The notes: generated by a model not told the origin, from the letters alone. A DNA stretch of 18,631 nt from Mageeibacillus sp. UBA3781 (GCA_002368805.1 DFFH01000069.1:15178-33808), one strand, 5' to 3'; shown: positions 6,972-14,336, counted from the stretch's first letter. Numbers and translations are program-made.

Positions 6972-8525
6972 ATGAAGAAAATCCGCCGGATCCGCATCAT
7001 ATGCATCATCCTTATGGCGATTATACTGATCGTTTCGTCGCTGTTTGTTCTGCTTCCGAGAAGGAACGACGGATCAAAGGGCTGCGCGGCAGTGCTTTTC
7101 GCACATGAAGATGTCATGTTTCCGGAGATGGATTACAGTCAGCTCTTTTCACAGCTGGATATCACGTCCCATTTTGTGATCGATGATTCAATTACGGAAG
7201 AGAAAATGGGAGAAAAGATCGCCGATGTTCTTTCTTCCTCGAAGATCGACTCGGTGATACTGATCTGCGAAGGAGACTATGCGAAGTCCGGTTTCTCCCT
7301 GACATCGGGAGATGCGTCCATCTCCGATCTGATCCTGATCTCCCCCGTGATGGACATCACGGACCTTGGCGCGATCGGAACCGGCGAACCGGAAGCAAGA
7401 GTCGCTCTTTTCTCAGAACAGAATAAGACGGCAGATACCCTCTATGAGCGCCTCTCGGGAGAAGATACGAAGTTCACTCCCGGCAAACGCGCGGGAAGCC
7501 AGGCGCCGGAGCTCTTCCTGTCATCTGATGCCAGACGTTACTATGCGCGCCGCGGTGACTGGAGCGATCCGCAGATCGCGTCACTGATGACGATGAATAA
7601 TCCCGTGATGCAGACATATCTGGGAAACTACGTTAAGAATCATGTCCTGGAGGAAGAAGGCGTTTCCCGCGCCTCGCTTCTGACCTGGATCATGAAAACG
7701 TCCTCGACCGTACTGGCTATTATCGCATTTTTCCTCTATGCGGCGACGCTTCCTGCCAACCGCAGATTCGCGCCGGTGAAGAAGAACAGTGCCGAGGAAG
7801 ACGAGGAGAAGACAGAAATACCATCCGCTCCGAAGGAACAGGAGAGAGGACGCGACGGCAGGATCCGCGGGCGTTCCATCGCGGATAAGTACAGAAGTTC
7901 CCTGAACCATCTTCTCGCATTAGAGATCTTCCTCGGATGTGTGATGTCGCTTCCGGCGATGTACTTTATCTCGAAGAAGCAACAGTCGTTCCAGACCGTG
8001 CTGCTCTTGTGGATCTGTATCTCTCTTTTAAGTTCCGCGTTTTTTCTTCTGCCTTTTATCCGCAGGATCCGGAACAGAAAGGTGAGATCGAACCGCTCCA
8101 TGTGGGGGATCCACATCGCATTCACGATCCTTCTTGGCAGTGTGATTTTTATGCTGACACTTTTCTGGAAAGGTGCGGGATTCCTAAAGCCGGACCTGAT
8201 GCTCCTGGTGGCGCTTCTGCTCTCGGTGATGACGGGAGTGTCCGTGATCATGCTGCAGTTGTGCGATAACTTTTTCGGCAGGATCCAGGGAACCAGACAG
8301 AGCGTGGTCGATTCGATAAAATTTTCCGCGATACGTTTCGTTCCGATGGTGATAGTTTTCATTTTCTCGCTTATAATAAATAGAGGATTATGTGCTTACC
8401 GGATCTTTGTCCTGACAGCATCTCTTGCCGGAGCTTCTTATCTCCGGAGGGTGATCAAGAGAGGTGCATTCGGGGAAGTGCTGTCTGTAGTATTGTATTC
8501 GTGCCTTTATTGGATGATGTTCTGA
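6972..8525 (+). CDS. Unknown multi-pass membrane protein with an extracytoplasmic hydrolase-like domain
   Basis: I do not recognise this 517-residue protein. It has an N-terminal helix (about 8-28), then about 210 residues outside the membrane. These are followed by about eight more helices near 243-261, 313-333, 341-362, 378-398, 406-428, 455-470, 474-490 and 500-516. A charged cytoplasmic-looking loop (265-310) lies between the second and third helices. The outer domain has strand-like segments in an order suggesting an alpha/beta-hydrolase fold: 'AAVLFAHED', 'DSVILICEGDYAKSGF', 'DLILISPVMDI' and 'ARVALFSEQNKTADTLYERL'. The usual nucleophile elbow GxSxG is replaced by CEGDYAKSG, so the domain may be non-catalytic; this is inference. 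The ATG is 3 bases after the murC stop, and its GGAG (6962-6965) lies inside murC, so translation is probably coupled. A LacI-type gene follows after 18 bases. Confidence 0.8.
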   Translation: MKKIRRIRIICIILMAIILIVSSLFVLLPRRNDGSKGCAAVLFAHEDVMFPEMDYSQLFSQLDITSHFVIDDSITEEKMGEKIADVLSSSKIDSVILICEGDYAKSGFSLTSGDASISDLILISPVMDITDLGAIGTGEPEARVALFSEQNKTADTLYERLSGEDTKFTPGKRAGSQAPELFLSSDARRYYARRGDWSDPQIASLMTMNNPVMQTYLGNYVKNHVLEEEGVSRASLLTWIMKTSSTVLAIIAFFLYAATLPANRRFAPVKKNSAEEDEEKTEIPSAPKEQERGRDGRIRGRSIADKYRSSLNHLLALEIFLGCVMSLPAMYFISKKQQSFQTVLLLWICISLLSSAFFLLPFIRRIRNRKVRSNRSMWGIHIAFTILLGSVIFMLTLFWKGAGFLKPDLMLLVALLLSVMTGVSVIMLQLCDNFFGRIQGTRQSVVDSIKFSAIRFVPMVIVFIFSLIINRGLCAYRIFVLTASLAGASYLRRVIKRGAFGEVLSVVLYSCLYWMMF

Positions 8526-8543
8526 CCGGGGAGGATAGGGCCT

Positions 8544-9551
8544 ATGTCATCTACGATTAAAGACGTTGCTAAAATGGCGGGAGTCTCGATCTCGACTGTT
8601 TCTAAGTTCATCAACGGCGGAAACGTTCTCGAAGAGAACAGAGCGCAGATCGAGCAGGCGATCGAGACGCTGAATTATCAGGTCAATACAGTCGCGCGCG
8701 GTATGAAGACCCGAAAGACCATGTCTGTCGGTGTCCTTATCCCGAGTCTTGCGGATTATTACGGAATATCTATTCTTTCTTATATAGATCAGGAACTTTA
8801 TGCCGCCGGCTACAGTACGATCATCTGTGACTACAACCAGGGAGATCCGTCCGGTGCGTCCGACAAGATCAATTTCCTTATCAACAAACAGATCGACGGC
8901 ATCATCATGCAGCCGATGAATGTCCGCCAGGAGGACATCGACCGCGCAGCAAAGGCGGATGTCCCGATCGTTTTCGTCGATATGGAATACCCGACGGTAT
9001 CCTGCGACTCCGTCACGATCGATAATGTGGATATCGCGTACCGTATCACCAGACACCTGATCGAGAACGGACACAAGCGCATAGGTTTTATCGGTGGCGC
9101 AGAGGGATATAATACCACGGATGACCGTGTCGCAGGGTATAAAAAAGCACTGGAAGAGTCCAAGATCCCGATCGATCCGGATCTTCTGTATCTGGAAAAT
9201 GTCTCTGAGGAGAGCGGCTTTATGGCCATGATGCACTTTATGCAGAAGAAGGACCGCCCGACGGCTGTTTTTGCCAGCGGAAACGACCTGACTTGCGGTG
9301 CGGTCATGTATATCAACGAGAAGCACCTCCAGATACCGGACGATGTTTCCTTTGTCGGATTTGAGAACCAGACGATCGCGCATGTCTATAACCCGACGCT
9401 TACGATCGGTATCCAGCCGATCCGGAAGATCGGCCAGACCGCTGTCCGTCTCCTTCTCGAGCGCATGAAGGAAGAATACACCGGAGACCCCAGAAATATC
9501 CGTCTCAAAGCCGTCATCGATTTCGGTGCCTCAGTAAAAAAGATCAAATAG
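8544..9551 (+). CDS. LacI-family transcriptional regulator
   Basis: This 335-residue LacI/GalR-type DNA-binding protein has the N-terminal helix-turn-helix at 4-25 (TIKDVAKMAGVSISTVSKFI). The hinge region lies around 44-58 (LNYQVNTVARGMKTRKT), although the common ARSLRT sequence is here ARGMKT. The periplasmic-binding-protein-like effector domain follows, with 'SVGVLIPSL', 'GIIMQPM', 'PIVFVDM', 'HKRIGFIGG', 'DRVAGYKKAL', 'PTAVFASGND', 'PDDVSFVGFEN' and 'TLTIGIQPIRKIGQTA'. GGGGAGG lies 9 bases before the ATG. It trails murC and the membrane protein with an 18-base gap and is probably cotranscribed. No sugar transport or catabolic gene is near, so neither the effector nor the target can be read from context. 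No LacI-like operator could be assigned to it. Confidence 0.93.
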   Translation: MSSTIKDVAKMAGVSISTVSKFINGGNVLEENRAQIEQAIETLNYQVNTVARGMKTRKTMSVGVLIPSLADYYGISILSYIDQELYAAGYSTIICDYNQGDPSGASDKINFLINKQIDGIIMQPMNVRQEDIDRAAKADVPIVFVDMEYPTVSCDSVTIDNVDIAYRITRHLIENGHKRIGFIGGAEGYNTTDDRVAGYKKALEESKIPIDPDLLYLENVSEESGFMAMMHFMQKKDRPTAVFASGNDLTCGAVMYINEKHLQIPDDVSFVGFENQTIAHVYNPTLTIGIQPIRKIGQTAVRLLLERMKEEYTGDPRNIRLKAVIDFGASVKKIK

Positions 9552-9591
9552 TTTTCAAAAGCGAAACCCGGCATCTTATTTTTTACGCTGA

Positions 9592-9615
9592 AAGGCGCCG
9601 AAACGCCGATTTTTC
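9592..9615 (+). terminator. Weak possible terminator after the LacI-type gene
   Basis: GGCG (9594-9597) can pair with CGCC (9604-9607) over a CCGAAA loop, with GATTTTT following. The stem is only four base pairs, so termination would be weak. It lies just upstream of the rplU promoter. Confidence 0.35.
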
Positions 9616-9617
9616 TC

Positions 9618-9646
9618 TTGACGATACGCAGATCGCGTGCTATTCT
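9618..9646 (+). promoter_or_regulatory. Sigma-A promoter for rplU-prp-rpmA
   Basis: TTGACG (9618-9623), a 17-base spacer, then TATTCT (9641-9646) preceded by TGC, give a strong extended -10 promoter. The perfect palindrome TGCGGTGACCGCA (9649-9661) covers the expected transcription start near 9653. Confidence 0.85.
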
Positions 9647-9652
9647 AGTGCG

Positions 9653-9769
9653 GTGACCGCATGTGCCGGGCTTCTAAATCTGTGCCTTTTTCAGTGCTTT
9701 TGCAGAAGAAAAAGCGCCAGTGCCTTGAGTGATACAGCGAGACTGGATGAACAGGAGGGAAACGTTTTT
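9653..9769 (+). ncRNA. rplU 5' leader, probable L21 autoregulatory leader
   Basis: About 117 bases of untranslated leader separate the promoter from rplU. GTGCTTTT (9694-9701) pairs with AAAAGCGC (9710-9717) including a wobble pair. Similar GTGCC/AGTGC elements are repeated around it. Many Bacillota have an L21 leader RNA at this place thought to bind L21. I assign the class from position and hairpin content only. A covariance-model search with the Rfam L21 leader would decide it. Confidence 0.5.
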
Positions 9770-10078
9770 ATGCAGTATGCAGTTATTCTGACAGGCGGCA
9801 AGCAGTACAAGGTTGCCGAGGGCGACGAGATCTTCGTAGAGAAGCTCGCTGGCGAAGCTGGTGAGAAGATCACATTTGATCAGGTCATCGCTGTTGCAGA
9901 CGATAACGGTATCAAGGCTGGAGCTGATCTGAAGGCTTCCGTTGAGGGCGAGATCGTTAAGCAGGGCAAGAACAAGAAGATCGTCGTATTCAAGATGAAG
10001 GCTAAGAAGGGCTATAGAAGAACAAATGGCCACAGACAGCCGTACACACGCGTCCGCATCACCGGCATCAAGGGCTGA
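9770..10078 (+). CDS. rplU: Ribosomal protein L21 (bL21)
   Basis: bL21 is a large-subunit ribosomal protein that binds 23S rRNA. The 102-residue product starts MQYAVILTGGKQYKVAEGD, has the typical basic loop 'KKGYRRTNGHRQPYTRVRI', and ends ITGIKG. The frame is open further upstream to an ATG at 9653, but that codon falls on the transcription start and has no ribosome site. The ATG at 9770 has AGGAGG at 9753-9758 and gives the normal family N-terminus. It is the first gene of the conserved L21-Prp-L27 unit. Confidence 0.97.
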   Translation: MQYAVILTGGKQYKVAEGDEIFVEKLAGEAGEKITFDQVIAVADDNGIKAGADLKASVEGEIVKQGKNKKIVVFKMKAKKGYRRTNGHRQPYTRVRITGIKG

Positions 10079-10110
10079 TTCGGATAAACTTTGAAGGTTG
10101 TACCTGTATC

Positions 10111-10467
10111 ATGATACGGATCGTCATATGGAAAGATACGAAAGGTAATATCCTGGGTTTCTCAAGTGAGGGACATGCGGGATACGAGGAAGAAGGAAAA
10201 GATATCATCTGCGCTTCGATCTCGACACTCTTTACCACCGCTGTAAATGCACTGGAAGAGCAGCTTTCGTGGAAGGATTTCTATATGGTCACAGGAAACG
10301 AAAGTAATTTCTGTGAGGTATGGACACCGGAAGGCATCACGGACAAGGAGCGGGAGACCGCCAATGTGATCCTTAAGACCATCATCAGAGGTATCCTCGA
10401 TGTGGAAGAGAGTGTCAGAGAAGAATACGGATCGGATTATCTTCAGGTGACAACGAAGACTAAATGA
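10111..10467 (+). CDS. prp: Ribosomal-processing cysteine protease Prp
   Basis: Prp removes the N-terminal extension of ribosomal protein L27, a step required for ribosome function in Bacillota that carry the extension. The 118-residue protein has the catalytic dyad in the expected positions, His22 in 'EGHAGY' and Cys34 in 'DIICASIS'. The C-terminal part is acidic. It sits between rplU and rpmA, as is usual, and its substrate is encoded directly downstream with an intact cleavage site. The Shine-Dalgarno (GAAGGT at 10093-10098) is rather weak and far from the ATG, which would fit a low level of protease relative to the ribosomal proteins. Older names are ysxB and DUF464. Confidence 0.95.
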   Translation: MIRIVIWKDTKGNILGFSSEGHAGYEEEGKDIICASISTLFTTAVNALEEQLSWKDFYMVTGNESNFCEVWTPEGITDKERETANVILKTIIRGILDVEESVREEYGSDYLQVTTKTK

Positions 10468-10486
10468 GAAAATGGAGGGCTTGACC

Positions 10487-10771
10487 ATGTTAAAGATGAA
10501 TTTGCAACTCTTCGCTCATAAAAAGGGTATGGGTTCGACCAAGAACGGTCGTGACTCTGAGTCTAAGCGCCTTGGTGCTAAGAAGGGTGACGGACAGCTT
10601 GTAACTGCCGGTAACATCCTCGTAAGACAGCGCGGCACAAAGATCCACCCGGGTACAAACGTAGGCATCGGTTCCGACGATACACTTTATGCTCGTATCG
10701 ACGGCCATGTTAAGTATGAGCGTATGGGCCGTGACAAGAAGAAGGTCAGCGTATATCCGGTAGAGCAGTAA
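10487..10771 (+). CDS. rpmA: Ribosomal protein L27 (bL27) with Prp-cleaved extension
   Basis: bL27 reaches into the peptidyl-transferase centre of the large subunit. The 94-residue product starts MLKMNLQLF then AHKKGMGST. The first nine residues match the extension that Prp removes after Phe in Bacillota, exposing the functional Ala-His-Lys-Lys N-terminus. The body has 'GRDSESKRLGAKKGDGQ', 'GNILVRQRGTKIHPG' and 'DDTLYARIDGHVKYE'. An in-frame ATG at 10472 overlaps the ribosome site GGAGGG (10474-10479), so the start at 10487 is preferred. A strong terminator follows. Confidence 0.97.
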   Translation: MLKMNLQLFAHKKGMGSTKNGRDSESKRLGAKKGDGQLVTAGNILVRQRGTKIHPGTNVGIGSDDTLYARIDGHVKYERMGRDKKKVSVYPVEQ

Positions 10772-10823
10772 TCTCTCACCTGATATTCAGGGACTTTCCC
10801 TTGGAAATGGAAAAGAATTGATC

Positions 10824-10867
10824 AAAGGGTCTGACCTGAAGAATATTCGGTCAGACCTTTATTTTTG
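10824..10867 (+). terminator. Intrinsic terminator after rpmA
   Basis: GGTCTGACC (10828-10836) pairs perfectly with GGTCAGACC (10849-10857). AAG/TTT pairs extend the base, and TTTATTTTT follows. It separates the ribosomal protein unit from obgE. Confidence 0.9.
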
Positions 10868-10874
10868 CTTATAC

Positions 10875-11006
10875 TTTTCTCGCATTTTTCCTGAAAAGGA
10901 CTATTTTTGAGAAAAATTCGAGAAAAACACCTGATTTATCAGCGAAAGTGCGATTTTTCCCGATTTTTTCTCGTTGAACGACAAAATCTGGAAAAATCCG
11001 AGAAAA
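10875..11006 (+). repeat. Alternating inverted 8-mers in the obgE leader
   Basis: TTTTCTCG occurs at 10875-10882 and 10966-10973. Its reverse complement CGAGAAAA occurs at 10919-10926 and 10999-11006. The copies alternate, so either two local hairpins or one middle hairpin can form, and these exclude each other. ATTTTTCC and GGAAAAAT copies flank them and lengthen some pairings. The last copy runs directly into the obgE Shine-Dalgarno (11006-11012). No clear promoter was found in this gap. Confidence 0.65.
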
Positions 11007-11020
11007 AGGAGGCGCGATCC

Positions 11021-12289
11021 ATGTTTATCGATCATGCGAAGATCCATCTTAAGGCCGGAGACGGCGGAAACGGAATGGTTTCTTTTCATACGGAAAAGTA
11101 CATCACCAACGGCGGACCTGATGGCGGAGACGGCGGTAAGGGCGGTGATATCATTTTTTATGCCTCCGAAGAATTAACGACTCTTCAGAACTTCCGTTTC
11201 AAACACAAGTTTGTCGCAGAAAACGGAAGCAACGGCATGAACCGCAAGATGTATGGGAAAGGCGGAGAGAACCTCCGTATCGCAGTTCCTGTCGGAACGG
11301 TCATGAAGGATCTGGAGACCGGAAAAGTTATTGCCGATTTTACAACTCCCGGACAGGAAGAAGTCGTCTGCAAGGGCGGCCGCGGCGGTCAGGGAAATAT
11401 TCATTTCAGTAACGCGATCCGTCAGGCTCCGAAGTTCGCTCGTGCCGGTATCCCGGGTGAGGAAAGAGATGTTTCGATCGAACTGAAACTTATCGCGGAC
11501 GTGGGACTGGTCGGATTTCCGAATGCAGGAAAATCCACGCTTCTGTCCGTTATTACTTCTGCAAAACCGAAGATCGCAGACTATCCGTTTACGACACTTG
11601 AACCAATGCTCGGTGTCGTTTCCGTAGGCGATACCAGTTTCGTTGTGGCCGATATTCCGGGTCTCATCGAAGGTGCTTCGGAAGGAAACGGCCTCGGTCA
11701 CGACTTCTTAAGACATATCGAGAGGACACGTCTTCTGATCCATGTCGTGGATGTTTCCGCGCAGGATGGAAGAGAGCCGATCTCCGACTTCGATCAGATC
11801 AACGAAGAACTCCGTCAGTTCAATCCTCTTCTTGAGACACGCCCGCAGGTCGTCGTAGGAAACAAGATCGACCAGGCGGACGAAGAAGTGGCGAAAGCAT
11901 TCCAGAAGGAAATGGAAGATCGGGGATATAAGGTATTCATGATGAGCGCCGCTATCTCTGAAGGTACAAAAGAACTGGTAGATTATGTCGCATCGGAGAT
12001 CCAGAAGCTCCCGCCGACGATCCTCACTGAAGCAGCCAAGGAAGAAACTCTCTATGAGTTCAAGCCGGAAGAGAAGTTCACTATCGAGATCGAAGACGGC
12101 GTGTACTGTGTGCTTGGCGACTGGATCCGCGTGGTACTCGAGTCCACCAACTTTGATGATCCGGAATCGCTTGCATACTTCCAGAGAGCTCTCCGCAAAA
12201 ACGGCGTTATCGATGCACTGGAAAAAGCAGGCTGTAAAGAAGGCGATCCGGTGCGCATCTTTGATCTGGAGTTTGACTTTATCGAGTGA
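11021..12289 (+). CDS. obgE: GTPase Obg (CgtA)
   Basis: Obg is an essential GTPase that assists assembly of the 50S subunit and links to stress and sporulation control in Bacillota. The 422-residue protein has the glycine-rich Obg fold (1-158, with GPDGGDGGKGGD). The G domain has G1 GFPNAGKS (165-172), G3 DIPG (211-214), G4 NKID (281-284) and G5 SAA (309-311). The C-terminal OCT domain (about 340-422) is typical of Gram-positive Obg and is absent from many others. The frame is open back to 10907 with a TTG, but AAGGAGG at 11006-11012 lies 8 bases before the ATG at 11021 and gives the family start MFIDHAKIHL. It follows rpmA, as is usual, but is separated from it by a terminator and an unusual repeat-rich leader. 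Confidence 0.97.
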   Translation: MFIDHAKIHLKAGDGGNGMVSFHTEKYITNGGPDGGDGGKGGDIIFYASEELTTLQNFRFKHKFVAENGSNGMNRKMYGKGGENLRIAVPVGTVMKDLETGKVIADFTTPGQEEVVCKGGRGGQGNIHFSNAIRQAPKFARAGIPGEERDVSIELKLIADVGLVGFPNAGKSTLLSVITSAKPKIADYPFTTLEPMLGVVSVGDTSFVVADIPGLIEGASEGNGLGHDFLRHIERTRLLIHVVDVSAQDGREPISDFDQINEELRQFNPLLETRPQVVVGNKIDQADEEVAKAFQKEMEDRGYKVFMMSAAISEGTKELVDYVASEIQKLPPTILTEAAKEETLYEFKPEEKFTIEIEDGVYCVLGDWIRVVLESTNFDDPESLAYFQRALRKNGVIDALEKAGCKEGDPVRIFDLEFDFIE

Positions 12290-12343
12290 TCGCTTATCAT
12301 CTATCTGATTTATAGAGAGATTCCGATCTTTATGCTTATTGCA

Positions 12344-12352
12344 TGATATAAT
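12344..12352 (+). promoter_or_regulatory. Extended -10 promoter for the HD-GYP gene
   Basis: TGATATAAT (12344-12352) is a perfect TG-extended -10. No good -35 is seen at 17 bases. Transcription would start near 12359, only about 16 bases before the ATG, so the leader is little more than the ribosome site GGAGGGGG (12361-12368). Confidence 0.6.
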
Positions 12353-12374
12353 GGTCATATGGAGGGGGATGTCC

Positions 12375-14111
12375 ATGCTGTTGTATTATGAGATCCTTTT
12401 TGGTATTTCTGTTTTGTTTTCGCTGATCTATGTGTTCATGTGGAACAAGCATTTCGATGCCAATATCACTTTGGTGTTTTTTCTGGTTCCTGTGAATATC
12501 CTTTCGCATCTTGCTGTAGCACGGGCAGCGAATCAGCAGACCGCGATCCTGGGAACTCAGGTCATTTACCTGACGGTGCTATTCAATATCCTGTTTGTAT
12601 TACTTGCGATCGTGGAACTCTGCCACTTCCATCTTCCGAAGCCGATACGCGGATGCCTGGTCGGACTGACGATGCTTTTTTATCTTCCGGTACTCACGAT
12701 CGGTCATTCGGATATGTTTTACAAGAATGTCTCTTTCGAAGTGGAAAACGGTGTCTCCATGCTGACAGAAAAGAACTATGGCCCGTGGCATGGTGTTTTG
12801 TATTTGTGGATCTTTGTCTGCTTTTTCCTGTGCCTGATCGCATTGGTATACAGTTTGATCAAGAAAAACGATGTATCCCACAGGATCATTCTTATGCTGT
12901 TTATTCCGGTCGTTACATCGATGCTGACCTTCTTTACCGGAAGGATCATTTCAAGTAGGATCGAGCTGGCAGCCGCATCTTATGTCTTTGCCCAGTTTGC
13001 CTACCTTCTCATCGTGCATCGTCTCGAACTCTACGATATCAATGAGTCCGCGCTGGAGTCTCTGGTGCAGAAGGGGGATACTGCGTTTATTTCTCTCGAT
13101 TACCGTCTGAAGTATATAGGATCAAATGAGACGGCGAAGATGTGGTTCCCGTTCCTAAAAGAACTTCATGTGGATAAGCCGGTCAAAGAAAATCCGAAAT
13201 GTCAGGCGACGATCCTATCGTGGATCAGAGACTTTAACGAGGGGAAGATCGATGATGAGAATCATATCCATTATCATCTGGAAAACGACAAGAGGATCGT
13301 TCATGTTGATGTGAATCACCTCTATGACGGCAGACGGAAAAGAGGGTATCAGCTGTTTATCACAGATGATACCGCAGATGTGAAAAATATCGAGTTTCAG
13401 GAGAAATTTAACACTGTTCTACGCTTCGAAGTGGACCAGAAGACTGCCCGGATCATGCAGATGAATGACCATCTTCTGATCAGCATGGCGACGATGGTTG
13501 AAAGCCGTGACCCGTTCACGGGCGGTCATATCAAGAGGACAAGTGAAGGTGTCAAGCTTCTGATCGAACAGATGCAAAAGGATCCGGAACTGACCCTGTC
13601 GAAGAAATTCTGCCAGTGCATGATCAAAGCGGCGCCAATGCATGATATCGGAAAGATCGCTGTACCGGATGCGGTTTTGCTGAAGCCCGGCAGATACGAG
13701 CCGGAAGAATATGAGATCATGAAATCCCACTCGGCAGAGGGCGCACGAGTCGTTCATGAGATATTGAAGGACACGGATGATGAAGAGTTCCGCCGTATCG
13801 CGGTCAACGTGGCGCATTACCATCATGAGAGATGGGATGGCAAAGGATACCCTGAAAAGATCTCCGAGCATGATATCCCGCTGGAGGCGAGGATCATGGC
13901 GGTAGCGGATGTATATGACGCGCTTGTAAGTAAACGTGTATATAAAGAGAAGATGCCTTTTGAAAAAGCGGATGCGATCATTCTGGACGGGATGGGAACC
14001 CAGTTCGATCCATCACTGGAGAAGTACTATATCGCTGCACGGCCGGCGCTGGAAGCATACTATAGAAGCCAGCTGAACGAAGATGCGACGCAGACAGGTG
14101 AACAGGGATAA
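12375..14111 (+). CDS. 7TM sensor - PAS-like - HD-GYP protein, probable c-di-GMP phosphodiesterase
   Basis: HD-GYP domains hydrolyse the second messenger c-di-GMP. The 578-residue product has about seven N-terminal helices (near 5-22, 30-50, 58-83, 92-110, 140-162, 169-190 and 196-215), resembling the 7TM input domain of some histidine kinases. A PAS-like stretch follows (about 225-335, 'AFISLDYRLKYIGSNETAK'). The HD-GYP domain (about 360-560) has 'RDPFTGGHIKRT', the HD pair in MHDIGKIAVPD (H423, D424), 'KSH' (H452), 'HYHHERWDGKGYP' with GYP at 491-493, and 'IMAVADVYDAL' (D512). All the metal-binding and GYP residues I can check are present, so an active enzyme is expected. The start at 12375 is chosen because GGAGGGGG lies 7-9 bases before it; ATGs at 12339 and 12369 fit poorly. 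No GGDEF partner is in the window, and the signal sensed is unknown. Confidence 0.92.
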   Translation: MLLYYEILFGISVLFSLIYVFMWNKHFDANITLVFFLVPVNILSHLAVARAANQQTAILGTQVIYLTVLFNILFVLLAIVELCHFHLPKPIRGCLVGLTMLFYLPVLTIGHSDMFYKNVSFEVENGVSMLTEKNYGPWHGVLYLWIFVCFFLCLIALVYSLIKKNDVSHRIILMLFIPVVTSMLTFFTGRIISSRIELAAASYVFAQFAYLLIVHRLELYDINESALESLVQKGDTAFISLDYRLKYIGSNETAKMWFPFLKELHVDKPVKENPKCQATILSWIRDFNEGKIDDENHIHYHLENDKRIVHVDVNHLYDGRRKRGYQLFITDDTADVKNIEFQEKFNTVLRFEVDQKTARIMQMNDHLLISMATMVESRDPFTGGHIKRTSEGVKLLIEQMQKDPELTLSKKFCQCMIKAAPMHDIGKIAVPDAVLLKPGRYEPEEYEIMKSHSAEGARVVHEILKDTDDEEFRRIAVNVAHYHHERWDGKGYPEKISEHDIPLEARIMAVADVYDALVSKRVYKEKMPFEKADAIILDGMGTQFDPSLEKYYIAARPALEAYYRSQLNEDATQTGEQG

Positions 14112-14125
14112 ACGTATAAATTGTT

Positions 14126-14167
14126 AAAAGAAGAACCAATCTGCCACAATTAAAAACACTTCTTTTT
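14126..14167 (+). terminator. Weak possible terminator after the HD-GYP gene
   Basis: AAAAGAAG (14126-14133) can pair with CTTCTTTT (14159-14166), followed by T and A. The loop is about 25 bases and the stem is A/T-rich, so this is a weak candidate. Confidence 0.25.
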
Positions 14168-14249
14168 AGTTTGTTAACAAATGAGTCATAGTGCATACAC
14201 TTTTCTTCTTTAGAATAAAGCCATAGAAAGAACAAAGGAGGACAGACCG

Positions 14250-14336
14250 ATGCAGGACGAACATACAACTCAGGCAATGGGGTCTGTTGAATCCTCCCAC
14301 TGCTTGAGTGAAGAAATAAGAAGAGTTTCTCTCTAA
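14250..14336 (+). CDS. Possible 28-residue peptide
   Basis: An ATG at 14250 opens 28 codons ending at TAA 14334-14336. AAAGGAGG (14234-14241) lies 8 bases before the ATG, as good a ribosome site as any in the window. The peptide begins MQDEHTTQAMG, has a single Cys18 and ends EEIRRVSL. It is hydrophilic, with no signal peptide or membrane helix, so a type I toxin is unlikely. Codons such as ATA, GGG, TTG and AGT are uncommon in the surrounding genes, which argues for caution. A stem pairs the ribosome site with codons 15-16, so translation would be self-limited. A strong terminator follows 41 bases later. I do not recognise the peptide. It may be real, or it may be a chance frame in a structured RNA. 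Confidence 0.45.
   Translation: MQDEHTTQAMGSVESSHCLSEEIRRVSL

Noticed and set aside
8547..9383. A 278-codon minus-strand frame opposite the LacI-type gene
   Set aside because: It is a shadow of a well-matched regulator gene. The composition is Asp/Arg-rich and no family is recognised.
9653..9769. An N-terminal extension of L21 by 39 residues
   Set aside because: The ATG at 9653 coincides with the predicted transcription start and lacks a ribosome site. The family N-terminus and AGGAGG support 9770.
10472..10486. An alternative L27 start at 10472
   Set aside because: That ATG overlaps the ribosome binding site itself. The Prp extension normally starts MLK.
10907..11020. An N-terminal extension of Obg from a TTG at 10907
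   Set aside because: The extension is encoded by the inverted-repeat leader. The strong AAGGAGG and the family start MFIDHAKIHL support 11021.
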